DNA of 64,000 nucleotides from Timema cristinae (GCA_039000515.1 JBCFYV010011135.1:14088376-14152375), one strand, 5' to 3'. Positions 22,341 to 35,630 are shown, numbered from the stretch's first letter. Notes: generated by a model not told the origin, from the sequence alone. A program made the numbers and translations.

Positions 22341-23060
22341 CAAGGAATGAAAGAAGTATTGTGACTATATCTTTTATTATCGTACGTGATAATAAAGTAA
22401 CTAGAATCTCTTCCTTATATTATTGCACTATTCAAAGCTATATGCACGTAATCTTATGCGTTTTTTTCAATCTAACAACCAGTACGTAGATACTTACACA
22501 CTATTTAATTACTCTACTTTGCGTTATTTCAAAATATGGATGACGCCATATAAAGTCGAAAGGTTACAACAGGGATCTTTTTCCCTTAATAACCCTATAT
22601 TTTGAGTTATATTAATAGAAAATAGAAAAATGTGTGAATATGTAACATTATCTCATTTTCAACGTTTTTTAAAACATATTTGCATATCTACGAGAATAGG
22701 CTTAACGAAAAAGGGATCTGGTTTTAGCCTTCCCCTAACAAACACTGTATTTTTTGTTAAACTAATAACATAAAATTTTAAGATATTCGAGAACTAGTGA
22801 CAAAATTTCCTCTTACCTTGAGATTTTCCTTAGTTTTCTTTCCTTTATTTCTTATTGATAAGCCAAAGGGTGGCTGTAGATGAAGGGTGAAAGGGGGGAT
22901 CAACTTATATAGAATATGGAATTAGTTCCAGGAAACGACACAGACCACGGTATTTTAAGCCATGTGACCTAACAGCGATTTATAATTTCTCGCTGACCAA
23001 GACGGTCGCCTTAAGTACTTTGTAAATATTAGTCTAATGACTTGTTACGTCATGTTCCAG
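22341..23060. other. Probable intron upstream of dehydrogenase exon A
   Basis: AT-rich. It ends with the acceptor CATGTTCCAG at 23051-23060. I looked for the preceding exon (membrane anchor plus the start of the Rossmann fold) and did not find it. Confidence 0.4.
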
Positions 23061-23271
23061 GCTGTGACACTGGTTTTGGTAATCTGTGTGCCCGAAGACT
23101 TGACGCCCTTGGAGTAACTGTGTATGCTGGTTGCCTAATGCCTGAAGGTGCAGGAGCCCAAGAGTTGAAGAGTGTACATCCTCCAAGCTTCACATCGTGC
23201 TTTAGACGTCACCAAAGAGAAAGATGTTAAGAAAGCAGTGGAATATGTTAAGTCATCACAAGGAGATCAAG
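23061..23271 (+). pseudogene. SDR exon A: Rossmann-fold cofactor site, two frameshifts
   Basis: Acceptor CATGTTCCAG|GC and donor CAAG|GTATAT bound 211 nt. The reading begins GCDTGFGN, the second half of the TGxxxGxG cofactor motif whose first Gly is split by the intron. It goes on through ARRLDALGVTVYAGCL. Near 23170 and 23205 single bases are missing (the second in a T run), after which LDVTKEKDVKKAVEYVK reads in another frame; the Asp of LDVT binds the adenine ring in this family. Confidence 0.85.
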
Positions 23272-24330
23272 GTATATTCCGTTCCGATAGGTTTTAACCT
23301 GGATGACAGTTCGAAAATTATATGTTTAGGTTTTGGGTTGCCAACACTTGTAAAAGATCACAGTTTTGTTATAAATGTAAAGATATTTAATTACCTGTTA
23401 TATATTACATTTAAAATAACTTAAACTTAAGTTTTCTCATACTATTTCATTTTTATTGGTTTTATTTATTTAATTTTTCAAATTTAAACTGAACTTTATT
23501 GACTGTGTTGACTATCCTTTTCCAGTCTTTTTATCATTTTATTGTAATTAATTATTTGCATGCAATTAAAAACTATTTTTTAATGATGCCAAAGAAGTAT
23601 AACTTCTCACGCGCGTACATAAGTACACACACCCAATTTTTTTAAATAATTTCTTTTTATCCAACTCGAAACAATATTTTAAACATAATTTAAAGTACTT
23701 ATTTTTCGTTTTGGAACGTTACTGATTTTGTGTAATATAGTGCACACATCAATATATTTTAATACAGGCATCGTATTACTTGGAAAAGAGAAAATTGTTT
23801 CATTTTTATACATACAATAAATGTTTTTATGATTATTTTATCGTATTTTGAAATATTTAACTGAATAAAATATTTTCATCAACTGCGTATTTGCATCATT
23901 GTAAAAAAATGTTTACCGTTATGTTCAATCATATGGTTTAGATTCTCAGTCGCCATTTTGAAGCTATGCTCGTTTAGAAGTTTTTGTGAAAGTGGTATTA
24001 ATATTATTTTTAAGGGGAATAAAACTATAAATAAACTTTGTGTCCGTCCTCAAATAAATATATAAGTAATATTGGCCTAAATTACTGTAGTTAACTATCA
24101 CATTAATATATTACCATCTGTTTTCATTACAGTGATCCAAAGTGATAGATGTCAGCTGTTGGCGTAGTGATATATTAGGGATTACTTCTAGTAACATTTC
24201 GAGCTGTCATCAAGGTAAACTTAGCTCGTGAATGACTTATAGTTATCAACAAGCCAAGGGCAAGGGAGAAGATGGAGGTCATATGGAACCCAGCTTAGAT
24301 CTTTATTATATAGAAAAGAAGTGAGGGAGG
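23272..24330. other. Intronic, AT-rich
   Basis: No gene recognised. At 24225-24310 a short stretch faintly recalls the expected NNAG exon (see rejected items). Confidence 0.4.
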
Positions 24331-24336
24331 TCGGGG

Positions 24337-24590
24337 AGGTTAGTACCGCGTACACCCGGTTGGGTTACAGGCCTTATTACGCTAGTGTGTTAAGAATGAG
24401 TAAGGTTGAATTTAGAGGAAATTTACCTCATTTTCATTGAGGAAGAATGGGAAACGATCTATAAAAATAAAACCCAACTTTTCAGTACACCTATCCAGGG
24501 TTAGATTCTGTAACTTCTGGTCATTGGCAGATTAGTCTCTTTCGAGAGTGACCCCTTACACTATTTGACCACCAAAGTGGGTCAGAGGGT
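24337..24590 (-). mobile_element. SINE family 2, diverged
   Basis: At the left, TTAGTACCGCGT and CCCGGTTGGGT match the tail shared by both SINE families. To the right, in reverse, come the body and a degraded tRNA-like head (TCTGCCAATGACC). No target duplication is clear. Confidence 0.6.
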
Positions 24591-24699
24591 GGTGGGGGGA
24601 GTCAAACAGAGAGATAATTATTTAAAGACCACCATACACCATAAATAAAACATATGGAATTGTTGGAGAATCTATTTTAAATCTTTTTTTCTTGCTATC

Positions 24700-24900
24700 C
24701 AGGGTGTACTCAAGAGCGTAGGCCAGATTTTTTCCAAGGGGGTAGGGGGGAGGAGGAGGTAGGAAGGCAACTTTACCTACAACTCGTAATGAAGTACTAA
24801 AAATAAGCAACATATTCACTTTTCCTTTGCTTTCATTTCCAGTAATTTAAAGGGGCGAGCGCCCTTCCACTCTACCCTGGCACACCCGGGCTACACCCAT
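24700..24900. repeat. MITE-like repeat
   Basis: About 195 bp with roughly inverted ends (GTAGGCCAGATT on the left, CCGGGCTACACCCAT on the right) and inner G/C runs, a layout common to small non-autonomous DNA elements of arthropods. No ORF. Confidence 0.4.
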
Positions 24901-25699
24901 AGAAGTGCTTAGAAAATTCTGTCAAAATCTTCAGTCATTTTAAAACTAGGAAGTTGAATACAATATTAACATTAGGGAATACCTTTCATGCGGTTGACGA
25001 ACATATTTTAAAAAATTACAAAGAACATGCCTTCTTTTTTTTCATCTTACTAAAACTATTAAAACAAATTTTCTTGGATGTAAACACACAGAAAGATTTA
25101 AACTAAGATGAGTTTTTTCACACGTAAATTCATCTTATCGAAAAAATCTTAAGCTAAAAAAAAGTTTTCAAGTAGCTGTCCCGACTAGTCTACTTTCCCA
25201 CACTCAGGGCAAGCAGGTGTCTACACAGTCTACACACAAAAGTTGTTTTTACCTTGGCTAGTACCAGTTGTACCATCATATAAAGAGTGAACACTTTTTG
25301 GGTCATCTTTCCCGTTATTTAAAAACAAATTATTTAAGTTATTGAAAAACCAATTACGCCCAAAAATAACTTTACCAACGTACTGTACATTTTACTTCTA
25401 CTTTTAGTTAAGTATTTTTATTTATTTAATTTAAGATGGGCTGCGGGAGGGGGTTGGGGGCACAGTGTAGCTGCCAATGAGTGGACTGTATTTTTTATTA
25501 ACACATTTTAAGGTGGACTGTATTTTATTTACATTTCCTAGAACTCCATTTTAAAAATGTCTTTGTCTATAACTCATAAACAGCTCATTTTAAAATAATA
25601 ATTCTTTCACATAAAATATTTGTATTTCTGATAGTACTACAACTTATAATTGATAAGCTATTTATTATTTAATAGAGGGTAGAGATACATGTAATTTGG
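24901..25699. other. Intronic, AT-rich
   Basis: No gene or repeat recognised. Confidence 0.4.
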
Positions 25700-26050
25700 A
25701 GATACTCACTTATGTAAAGTCCCATTTAAAAGATTTTGTCGAAAAAATGAGTAATGACTTTTTTTTTTGTAATGTTAAATTGAGAAGACATTAATTTTAA
25801 TCAAAATCGCTAGAGTTAATTTTGAAAAAATCAATTTTTTATTCTTTTGTTCTTAAATAAACTGCCCTTATTTTTAAGGGCATACCAATGATTATAAAAT
25901 CATCTTTATGGAACCTTTTGAAAATCCTATATATCATATTATGCCCGATCGGTAAAATGGTACGACTTTGTGCCGAGGAGCAAAAAGACAGACATAAAAC
26001 GACTTTTTATCGGATTCATTCAACATCCATCAACATTTTAAAACATGCTT
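25700..26050 (+). repeat. Dispersed repeat (possible LINE 3' end), copy 1
   Basis: GAAAAAATGAG then GTAATGTTAAATTG also occur near 50330, and in both places a RAGACAGACAtAAA/RGACGGACAAACAT-like stretch follows about 200-250 bases later. The copies are old and diverged. Confidence 0.4.
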
Positions 26051-26059
26051 TAGTGACCA

Positions 26060-26284
26060 CATTGTATAAGGCGTCAGTGTTTGATAGATCAGACTACCTA
26101 AAACAGGACGATTGGGGTTCAAGTCCTGCTCAGGTATACTGAGAGAGTTTTTAACAAAATAATTTTCTACTATCCATCCACGCAAATGCTGCTACACCTC
26201 CTCTATATTAATCTTCCTCATCCTAACTCATTAGCGTAATTAATAAGTACGCGTTATACTTTGAATAGGTAGTAAGATGCTATG
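26060..26284 (+). mobile_element. SINE family 2, old copy
   Basis: A B-box-like GGTTCAAGTCC at about 26116 is followed by the family body (CAGGTATACTGAG, CTTCCTCATCCTAA) and the degraded tail TAGGTAGTAAGATG. Confidence 0.65.
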
Positions 26285-26629
26285 TAAACAAAAACCCAAC
26301 AACCTTACATTCAATTGTTTTACGATCACAATACTTTCTATCTCCTGGGTTTTGATAGAATGTAAAGGGCAAGAGAGTTTCTGAAATAAACTGATGTTTA
26401 CAAAAAATAACTTTTCTAAACTCTTTTATAGCGGATAAGAATTTAATGTAATACCAACGTTATGAATTGTACATAGGAATCGATTATAAAAGCTATAATT
26501 ATTGAAGAAAATCTATTTCACTTCTTGCGCATTATGTGCTATGTATTATTCGCTATTATTTATGCACTGTACATGAATATAAAATGTTTGGTGGACAGGA
26601 CTTACCGCAGTGTCTAAATTCAAATCAGT
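26285..26629. other. Intronic, AT-rich
   Basis: No gene recognised. Confidence 0.4.
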
Positions 26630-26631
26630 AT

Positions 26632-26678
26632 GTTTATTATTATTATTAATATTAATATTATTATTATTATTAATATTA

Positions 26679-26718
<40 letters not shown>

Positions 26719-26795
26719 TATTATTATTAGCACCGCGTTTTACTACCCGTTCGGGTTATACGCACTTACGCTAATGTGTAATGTTAGGGTGATTG
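26632..26795 (-). mobile_element. SINE family 1, 3' part only
   Basis: A long ATT/TTA repeat (about 26635-26728) joins the shared tail CTACCCGTTCGGGT and ends abruptly after GGGTGATTG, so the tRNA head is missing (5' truncation). Confidence 0.85.
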
Positions 26796-26865
26796 CCTCC
26801 TTGATAGCGAATTTTTCACCCGGTACTGCACGGAGCGTTCCCCGTGTTGAAGAACTCAAGCTTTC

Positions 26866-27076
26866 TCAATAATTTTAACATGGAGGCTGTGAGTGAGAAT
26901 GGTGTGTCTGTGAGCACGGTTAGAATCACGGTATGACTTGTAAGGTCTGTACACGAATCAATTAGTTCTCTCAATCATTTTAACATGGAGGCTGTGAGTA
27001 TGGAGTGTCTGTGAGCACGGTTAGAATCACGGTATGACTTGTAAGGTCTGTACACGAATCAATTAGTTCTCTCACC
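26866..27076. repeat. 105-bp tandem duplication
   Basis: The segment containing ACATGGAGGCTGTGAG and GGTCTGTACACGAATC occurs twice, 105 bp apart (26878 and 26983), nearly identical apart from a small indel. No coding sense. Confidence 0.9.
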
Positions 27077-28941
27077 TGACTTATGTGATTACAACTGGGG
27101 ACCTTCCGTATGCACAAACTAAAAAAGGTGAATTGTTTAGCTGGGGAGAGGAATTTGGACAAAACTTTCAAGATATTAAATCACTGTCTAAATATTGCAC
27201 CAACTTAGCGTGAATTACACCATCTGACCCGTTTGTTGTAAACAACAATAATAGCACAACGGAGATAAAGGATTACTAAGTCAGTTACGATAAGACACGA
27301 ATAGTATAGTAAATTATTTAAACTGGTTTTAACGGTCAACAAGAAATTATCAATCGCTTCCAAGCCACGTGGCTTAAATACAACGGTATGTGCCGTTTTA
27401 TGGAACTACTTCTCTGTTCTATCTGAGCTTGTAGTCCCTTTCGCCCTTAACCTACATCCACCCTTTGTAATGTCATTAAGAAAGAGGAGAAAGAAAACCG
27501 GGAAATTTCGTGTCTAAAGGTAAAGAGGAAATCTGGCCGCCAGTTCCAAAATATATTAAAACTTTCTGTTGTGAGCCTCTCAAATAATAACTTTTTTTTT
27601 AGACGAAGAGTAAATCTAGAACCCTTTTTCATCGAGCCTAGTCTCATAACTCCAAAAATAGGTTTAAAAATGTGTTGAAAACAAGCTAATATCACATTTT
27701 CACACATCTTTTCTATTAATAAAACTCAAACAATAGTGCTGTCGAAATAAAAGATTAGTTTTTAATCTAAAAAAAATTAGTTTGCTGTGAACCATATTTT
27801 GAATAATGTGTATTATAATTTAATTTTGGCGTTAGAGTTTAAAGTCTGCGTGGCAAATTCTTTCTTATTGAGGCCCCCTTAACAAAGCAAGAATAGTTTC
27901 TGTGTGACGAGCTTGGACGATATATGACAATCTATGACGAAAGTGTGAAGGAAAGATCCACCCTAATATTCTTTAGTTGCAGAGATTTCCTGAATCAAAG
28001 GGCTAAGTAATTAGGTGACTTAAGTTCGATATCAAATTCGCTGGACAGGTGAGTATTATGTAATTACGATTGTGCTTTCAAGATAACATTGTAGAATAAT
28101 ATGGAATATCAAAGCAAGCCATTTACCTAAATTATGTGTCGTGACGTCAGAATAGGCACTGAAGCACTAAGAACTGCAAGAAGGGTGGAATCAATTCCGT
28201 ACCTTCGCAGTGGAATAACAACTAGACACAGTATGTGAACCAAGCTTTGTACTCCAACGAAACTCAACTGAAGACAAATATCTTTCCAGGGCGTGTCTTA
28301 GCTTTTAAATACTGATGGAAACCCAATTAAGTGAGAAAGGAATGTTTTACGTTTTGTATCGTGCTTAGTATTAGAATAAACTTCACGTGATAGTACATGT
28401 TATTGTTAATTTAGTACAATAAATTTTGGGTCAGTATGATGGAAACGTTATTTCAGCAAACCAAGTATAAGAAGAAAAAAAAAAGCTATTCATTCTTAGT
28501 ACTTACAACTTATATTAATTTATTCAGTATATTGAAATGATACTTAGATACTTATTAGTTGACATTTGTCAATCTTTAAGATGCTATGTGACGTCACAAA
28601 TAAATTTTCAATGCCTAATAAATTTTAATTATGTTTATGTTCAAAAATACATACACCAGAAAAATTAATATTTCCCTTTATGATGAAATAGTTCTGTCCA
28701 AATAATTATTTTTAGTTTCATATTAATATCATACCTTGAATCCATAGGACATGTTGCACATACATATATTTTATTCTTTAAACTTTTGTATAAGTTAGCT
28801 GAAAAAAAAACCCCCCAACCTTTTAATACAATATTAAAATTTGCATTGAGGATTCTAGTAGATTCGAACCCAAATATAGTAGGAATTTAAACTAACTAAT
28901 ACCAATACAAAAGGCATTTATATAACAAATGTTATTTTTAG
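27077..28941. other. Intronic, AT-rich
   Basis: No gene recognised. An 86-codon minus ORF at 27447-27707 has no motif. It ends with acceptor TTATTTTTAG (AG at 28940-28941). Confidence 0.4.
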
Positions 28942-29074
28942 GTCGAAATACGGTTCCTGGGTTGGTTCCATAATCAATGCCCAAACACGCCATCGTGTCT
29001 TTTATTGACGGCCTCCGTCGGGAGATGAGAGAATGGTCGGTCACTGTCCATGGCATTGAGCCCATGATGTACAG
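28942..29074 (+). pseudogene. SDR exon C: active site, catalytic Tyr codon is a stop
   Basis: 133 nt between TTATTTTTAG and TACAG|GTTGGT, beginning in phase 1 and ending in phase 2. The frame reads RNTVPGLVP, then TAA at 28971-28973, then SMPKHAIVSFIDGLRREM and later VTVHGIEPMMY. In this family the sequence before K is Y-S-M-S/P-K, the YxxxK catalytic pair. The stop stands exactly at the Tyr; the Lys (28983-28985) remains. Downstream IEPMMYR is typical of retinol/17-beta-HSD-like members. Confidence 0.88.
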
Positions 29075-29226
29075 GTTGGTGCAATAACCGGTGGGTAATG
29101 GCCCAGCACAGCCCTGGGAACTAGTTCTGTCAATTTACACTAATAGTTTTAGATATGAAGAAGGATATATTTATAGGAAGTTGTTGGGTCCTCGCACCAC
29201 AGTGAATGAATCCCTACTATTGTCTG

Positions 29227-29335
29227 TTCACGGTAGGAATTGACTTCTGAAAGGCCTTTTTCCCTACCATAAATCTATTATATAGTAGGATATTGGTAGG
29301 AAAAAAGACCTTTCAGAGAGTAATTCCTATCGTGA
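29227..29335. repeat. Long imperfect hairpin next to the satellite
   Basis: Arms at 29227-29268 and 29295-29335 pair over about 41 bases with a few mismatches (TTCACGGTAGGAATT against its complement near 29321-29335), with a 26-base loop. It ends 15 bases before the satellite begins. It may be a small foldback element. Confidence 0.8.
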
Positions 29336-29350
29336 ATGGAGTTTACATCC

Positions 29351-32300
29351 CCCTCGCGCTTATATAGTGACCGTAAAGACTATGCTCGCGCTTATATAGT
29401 GACCGTAAAGACTACGCTCGCGCTTATATAGTGACCGTAAAGACTACGCTCGCACTTATATAGTGACCATAAAGACTACCCTCACGCTTATATAGTGACC
29501 GTAAAGACTACCCTCACGCTTATATAGTGACCGTAAAGACTACCCTCGCGCTTATATAGTGACCGTAAATACTACCCTCGCGCTTATATAGTGACCGTAA
29601 AGACTACCCTCGCGCTTATATAGAGACCGTAAAGACTACGCTCGCACTTATATAGTGACCGTAAAGACTACGCTCGCGCTTATATAGTGACCGTAAAGAC
29701 TACGCTCGCGCTTATATAGTGACCGTAAAGACTACGCTCGCACTTATATAGTGACCATAAAGACTACGCTCGCGCTTATATAGTGACCGTAAAGACTACC
29801 CTCGCGCTTATATAGTGACCGTAAAGACTATGCTCGCACTTATATAGTGACCGTAAAGACTACGCTCGCACTTATATAGTGACCGTAAAGACTACGCTCG
29901 CGCTTATATAGTGACCGTAAAGACTACGCTCGCGCTTATATAGTGACCGTAAAGACAACCCTCCGCTTATATAGTGACCGTAAAGACTACACTCGCGCTT
30001 ATATAGTGACCGTAAAGACTACGCTCGCCTTATATAGTGACCGTAAAGACTACGCTCGCGCTTATATAGTGACCGTAAAGACTACCCTCGCGCTTATATA
30101 GTGACCGTAAAGACTACGCTCGCGCTTATATAGTGACCGTAAAGACAACGCTCGCCTATATAGTGACCGTAAAGACTACGCTCGCGCTTATATAGTGACC
30201 GTAAAGACTACCCTCGCGCTTATATAGTGACCGTAAAGACTACGCTCGCGCTTATATAGTGACCGTAAAGACTACGCTCGCGCTTATATAGTGACCATAA
30301 AGACTACGCTCGCACTTATATAGTGACCGTAAAGACTACCCTCACGCTTATATAGTGACCGTAAAGACTACCCTCACGCTTATATAGTGACCGTAAAGAC
30401 TACCCTCGTGCTTATATAGTGACCGTAAATACTACCCTCGCGCTTATATAGAGACCTTAAAGACTACGCTCGCACTTATATAGTGAACGTAAAGACTACG
30501 CTCACGTTTATATAGTGACCGTAAAGACTTCCCTCGCGCTTATATAGTGACCGTAAATACTACCCTTGCGCTTATATAGTGACCGTAAAGACTACGCTCG
30601 CACTTATATAGTGACCGTAAAGACTACGCTCGCGCTTATATAGTGACCGTAAAGACTACGCTCGCACTTATATAGTGACCGTAAAGACTACCCTCACGCT
30701 TATATAGTGACCGTAAAGACTACCCTCACGCTTATATAGTGACCGTAAAGACTACGCTCGCGCTTATATGGTGACCGTAAAAACTACCCTCGCGCTTATA
30801 TAGAGACCGTAAAGACTACCCTCACGTTTATATAGTGACCGTAAAGACTACGCTCGCGCTTATATAGTGACCGTAAAGACTACGCTCGCGCTTATATAGT
30901 GACCGTAAAGACTACCCTCGCGCTTATATAGTGACCGTAAAGACTACGCTCGCGCTTATATAGTGACCGTAAAGACTACGCTCGCGCTTATATAGTGACC
31001 ATAAAGACTACGCTCGCACTTATATAGTGACCGTAAAGACTACCCTCACGCTTATATAGTGACCGTAAAGACTACCCTCACGCTTATATAGTGACCGTAA
31101 AGACTACCCTCGTGCTTATATAGTGACCGTAAATACTACCCTCGCGCTTATATAGTGACCGTAAAGACTACCCTCGCGCTTATATAGTGACCGTAAAAAC
31201 TACGCTCGCGCTTATATAGTGACCGTAAAGACTACCTCGCGCTTATATAGTGACCGTAAATACTACCCTCGCGCTTATATAGTGACCGTAAATACTACCC
31301 TCGCGCTTATATAGTGACCGTAAATACTACGCTCGCACTTATATAATGACCGTAAAGACTACCCTCGCGCTTATATAGAGACCGTAAAGACTACGCTCGC
31401 GCTTATATAATGACCGTAAAGACTACCCTCGCGCTTATATAGTGACCGTAAATACTACGCTCGCGCTTATATACTGACCGTAAATACTACGCTCGCGCTT
31501 ATATAGTGACCGTAAAGACTACGCTCGCGCTTATATAGTGACCGTAAAGACTACGCTCGCGCTTATATAGTGACCGTAAAGACTACCCTCGTGCTTATAT
31601 AGTGACCGTAAAGACTACGCTCGCGCTTATATAGTGACCGTAAAGACTACGCTCGCGCTTATATAGTGACCGTAAAGACTACGCTCGCGCTTATATAGTG
31701 ACCGTAAAGACTATGCTCGCGCTTATATAGTGACCGTAAAGACAACCCTCGCGCTTATATAGTGACCGTAAAGACTACGCTCGCGCTTATATAGTGACCG
31801 TAAAGACTACCCTCGCGCTTATATAGAGACCTTAAAGACTACGCTCGCACTTATATAGTGAACGTAAAGACTACGCTCACGTTTATATAGTGACCGTAAA
31901 GACTTCCCTCGCGCTTATATAGTGACCGTAAATACTACCCTTGCGCTTATATAGTGACCGTAAAGACTACGCTCGCACTTATATAGTGACCGTAAAGACT
32001 ACGCTCGCGCTTATATAGTGACCGTAAAGACTACGCTCGCACTTATATAGTGACCGTAAAGACTACCCTCACGCTTATATAGTGACCGTAAAGACTACCC
32101 TCACGCTTATATAGTGACCGTAAAGACTACGCTCGCGCTTATATGGTGACCGTAAAAACTACCCTCGCGCTTATATAGAGACCGTAAAGACTACCCTCAC
32201 GTTTATATAGTGACCGTAAAGACTACGCTCGCGCTTATATAGTGACCGTAAAGACTACGCTCGCGCTTATATAGTGACCGTAAAGACTACCCTCGCGCTT

Positions 32301-34002
32301 ATATAGTGACCGTAAAGACTACGCTCGCGCTTATATAGTGACCGTAAAGACTACGCTCGCGCTTATATAGTGACCATAAAGACTACGCTCGCACTTATAT
32401 AGTGACCGTAAAGACTACCCTCACGCTTATATAGTGACCGTAAAGACTACCCTCACGCTTATATAGTGACCGTAAAGACTACCCTCGTGCTTATATAGTG
32501 ACCGTAAATACTACCCTCGCGCTTATATAGTGACCGTAAAGACTACCCTCGCGCTTATATAGTGACCGTAAAGACTACGCTCGCGCTTATATAGTGACCG
32601 TAAAGACTACCCTCGCGCTTATATAGTGACCGTAAATACTACCCTCGCGCTTATATAGTGACCGTAAATACTACCCTCGCTCTTATATAGTGACCGTAAA
32701 GACTACGCTCGCGCTTATATAGTGACCGTAAAGACTACGCTCGCGCTTATATAGTGACCGTAAAGACTACGATCGCGCTTATATAGTGACCGTAAAGACT
32801 ACGCTCGCGCTTATATAGTGACCGTAAAGACTACGCTCGCGCTTATATAGTGACCGTAAAGACTACGCTCGCGCTTATATAGTGACCGTAAAGACTACCC
32901 TCGTGCTTATATAGTGACCGTAAAGACTACGCTCGCGCTTATATAGTGACCGTAAAGACTACGCTCGCGCTTATATAGTGACCGTAAAGACTACGCTCGC
33001 GCTTATATAGTGACCGTAAAGACTATGCTCGCGCTTATATAGTGACCGTAAAGACAACCCTCGCGCTTATATAGTGACTGTAAAGACTACGCTCGCGCTT
33101 ATATAGTGACCGTAAAGACTACCCTCGCGCTTATATAGAGACCTTAAAGACTACGCTCGCACTTATATAGTGAACGTAAAGACTACGCTCACGTTTATAT
33201 TAGTGACCGTAAAGACTTCCCTCGCGCTTATATAGTGACCGTAAATACTACCCTTGCGCTTATATAGTGACCGTAAAGACTACGCTCGCACTTATATAGT
33301 GACCGTAAAGACTACGCTCGCGCTTATATAGTGACCGTAAAGACTACGCTCGCACTTATATAGTGACCGTAAAGACTACCCTCACGCTTATATAGTGACC
33401 GTAAAGACTACCCTCACGCTTATATAGTGACCGTAAAGACTACGCTCGCGCTTATATGGTGACCGTAAAAACTACCCTCGCGCTTATATAGAGACCGTAA
33501 AGACTACCCTCACGTTTATATAGTGACCGTAAAGACTACGCTCGCGCTTATATAGTGACCGTAAAGACTACGCTCGCGCTTATATAGTGACCGTAAAGAC
33601 TACCCTCGCGCTTATATAGTGACCGTAAAGACTACGCTCGCGCTTATATAGTGACCGTAAAGACTACGGTCGCGCTTATATAGTGACCATAAAGACTACG
33701 CTCGCACTTATATAGTGACCGTAAAGACTACCCTCACGCTTATATAGTGACCGTAAAGACTACCCTCACGCTTATATAGTGACCGTAAAGACTACCCTCG
33801 TGCTTATATAGTGACCGTAAATACTACCCTCGCGCTTATATAGTGACCGTAAAGACTACCCTCGCGCTTATATAGTGACCGTAAAGACTACGCTCGCGCT
33901 TATATAGTGACCGTAAAGACTACCCTCGCGCTTATATAGTGACCGTAAATACTACCCTCGTACTTATATAGTGACCGTAAAGACTACGCTCGCACTTATA
34001 TA
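29351..34002 (+). repeat. 32-bp satellite, left block, with higher-order repeats
   Basis: About 145 head-to-tail copies of a 32-bp unit containing CTTATATAGTGACCGTAAAG and ACTACSCTCGC. Units differ by single bases in a patterned way. Rare variants recur at fixed long spacing: GAGACCTT at 30451, 31826 and 33138, and TATATGGTGACC near 30766, 32141 and 33454, i.e. 1375 then 1312-1313 bp (43 and 41 units). So blocks of about 1.3-1.4 kb were themselves amplified. The array lies in the intron between dehydrogenase exons C and D. It has no spacers, so it is not a CRISPR array. Confidence 0.97.
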
Positions 34003-35239
34003 CAGTGGACTTACCACTTCTATGGTTGTCGATGACAGCTAGCAGACGCTAGCAGATGGTATCAGTAACGCCAACATTGTTTAAAATTAACTTTTGTCAC
34101 CATATTTGGAAATAATAATTATTTACTAATTACTACTATTATTATTACTAAAAATACTATCAATCACTATTAACAATACTTCTCCAAAGATTACAGTATA
34201 TTTTTACTTTCCATAAACAAAATTAAGAAAAAAAAGTCTAGTGATATCATTTTAGTTTTTCTTTTAACTCTTGTGGTAATAACAGGTTAAATAGAGCCTG
34301 AAATTTTACATTTAATGGTATTATATTCAGTTATTAATATTTTTATAGGTGCCTTCGCATATCTTTAACATAAATAAATGGTTTGTGATAATAAATAGGA
34401 AAAAACATTCAAAATGTTTGTGAAATAATATAAATTTTGCTGTTTGTAAACTAGTGAATTAACACTGCTGCCTCATAACTCTCAACGGTTCTCTTTTTTC
34501 TACGTCATAAACCAGCATATTTTACTCAGTGGCCATATTTGTTTTCACCAATAAGGCCACTTTTAACGTTCTCTTGCTTTTAATAATTAATTTGAATTAA
34601 ATAGCAAAAGAAAACTTCATTATTAATCAACTAACAAAACGGTTATTCTCATAACCAAAATCTAACAATTTTAAAATAGAGTATAACATTGAATTATCGT
34701 TTAAATTAAATTCAATAAAACCACGTGCTGAATCAACAAGTTTAAGAACAAAATATTTTATATTTGAGTACTATTGATTTGTATTTAGGCGTGTCTATGC
34801 TACCCGTTAATAATTTTATTACAAATTTGAATAGTACAGTGTCTTTTTTGAATGTTAATACGGCTAGTTAGTAATCTGTGTCTTCTTTTGGAATATTATT
34901 TTGGTGTGTGAACGTGTTATCCTCGGAAAATAAACTGTTTTTTGATGATCTTTGAATAATATTTATCTAATATAACATTAAAGCGTGTGATAAAATAAAA
35001 TAGTGAGTGTTTCTCACTAAATATTCGAAAATTTAAGTCTATCAACACTATAAAATAAATCTTTTAACCCCAAGATTGGGTTGTGTTGCCCTCTAGGCTA
35101 AAGATCGTGTTTTAAAATTTTTATGTTCCGAAAAAATATGTGAAGTGAAATAAAAATACTTGCGAGTCTTTCTCCAGTATTGATTAAATAAATACCAGGT
35201 AAGACTTCAAGTTATAAGTTATTGTATTTTATTAGAGAC

Positions 35240-35630
35240 TTTGTTACAACTGTTTAAGAGGAGTGAATCTGAATTAGATGTTTGTCAATTAGGATAGCTT
35301 TTGATTTGTCATTGTCATTTATTTTATAGGCCTAAACATATTTTCTAGAATATTGATAGATATTTACTTTGTTAACACATTTTAAGAGGAGTAAATCTGA
35401 ATTAGATGTTTGTTAATTAGAATAGCTTTTGATTTGTCATTGTCATTTATTTTATAGGCCTAAACATATATTTTCTAGAACATTGATAGATATTGATATT
35501 GATTTTGTTACAACTTTTTAAGAGGAGGGAATCTGAATTAGATGTTTGTTAATTAGGATAGCTTTTGATTTGTCATTGTCATTTATTTTATAGGCCTAAA
35601 CATATTTTCTAGGATATTGATTTTTGTTTA
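35240..35630. repeat. Three-unit tandem repeat in the transposon
   Basis: Units of about 127-137 bp, each with AAGAGGAG, GAATTAGATGTTTG and ATAGGCCTAAACATA, starting at about 35256, 35383 and 35520. It lies upstream of the first transposase-like exon. Confidence 0.9.

Noticed and set aside
24225..24310. Missing NNAG exon of the dehydrogenase
   Set aside because: VIN then a Trp-Asn-Pro stretch recalls the family only if bases are added. No acceptor and phase agree, and stops follow at once.
29351..34002. Regular 32-bp repeats suggesting a CRISPR array
   Set aside because: Units are directly head to tail with no unique spacers, and the setting is eukaryotic with SINEs and spliced exons.
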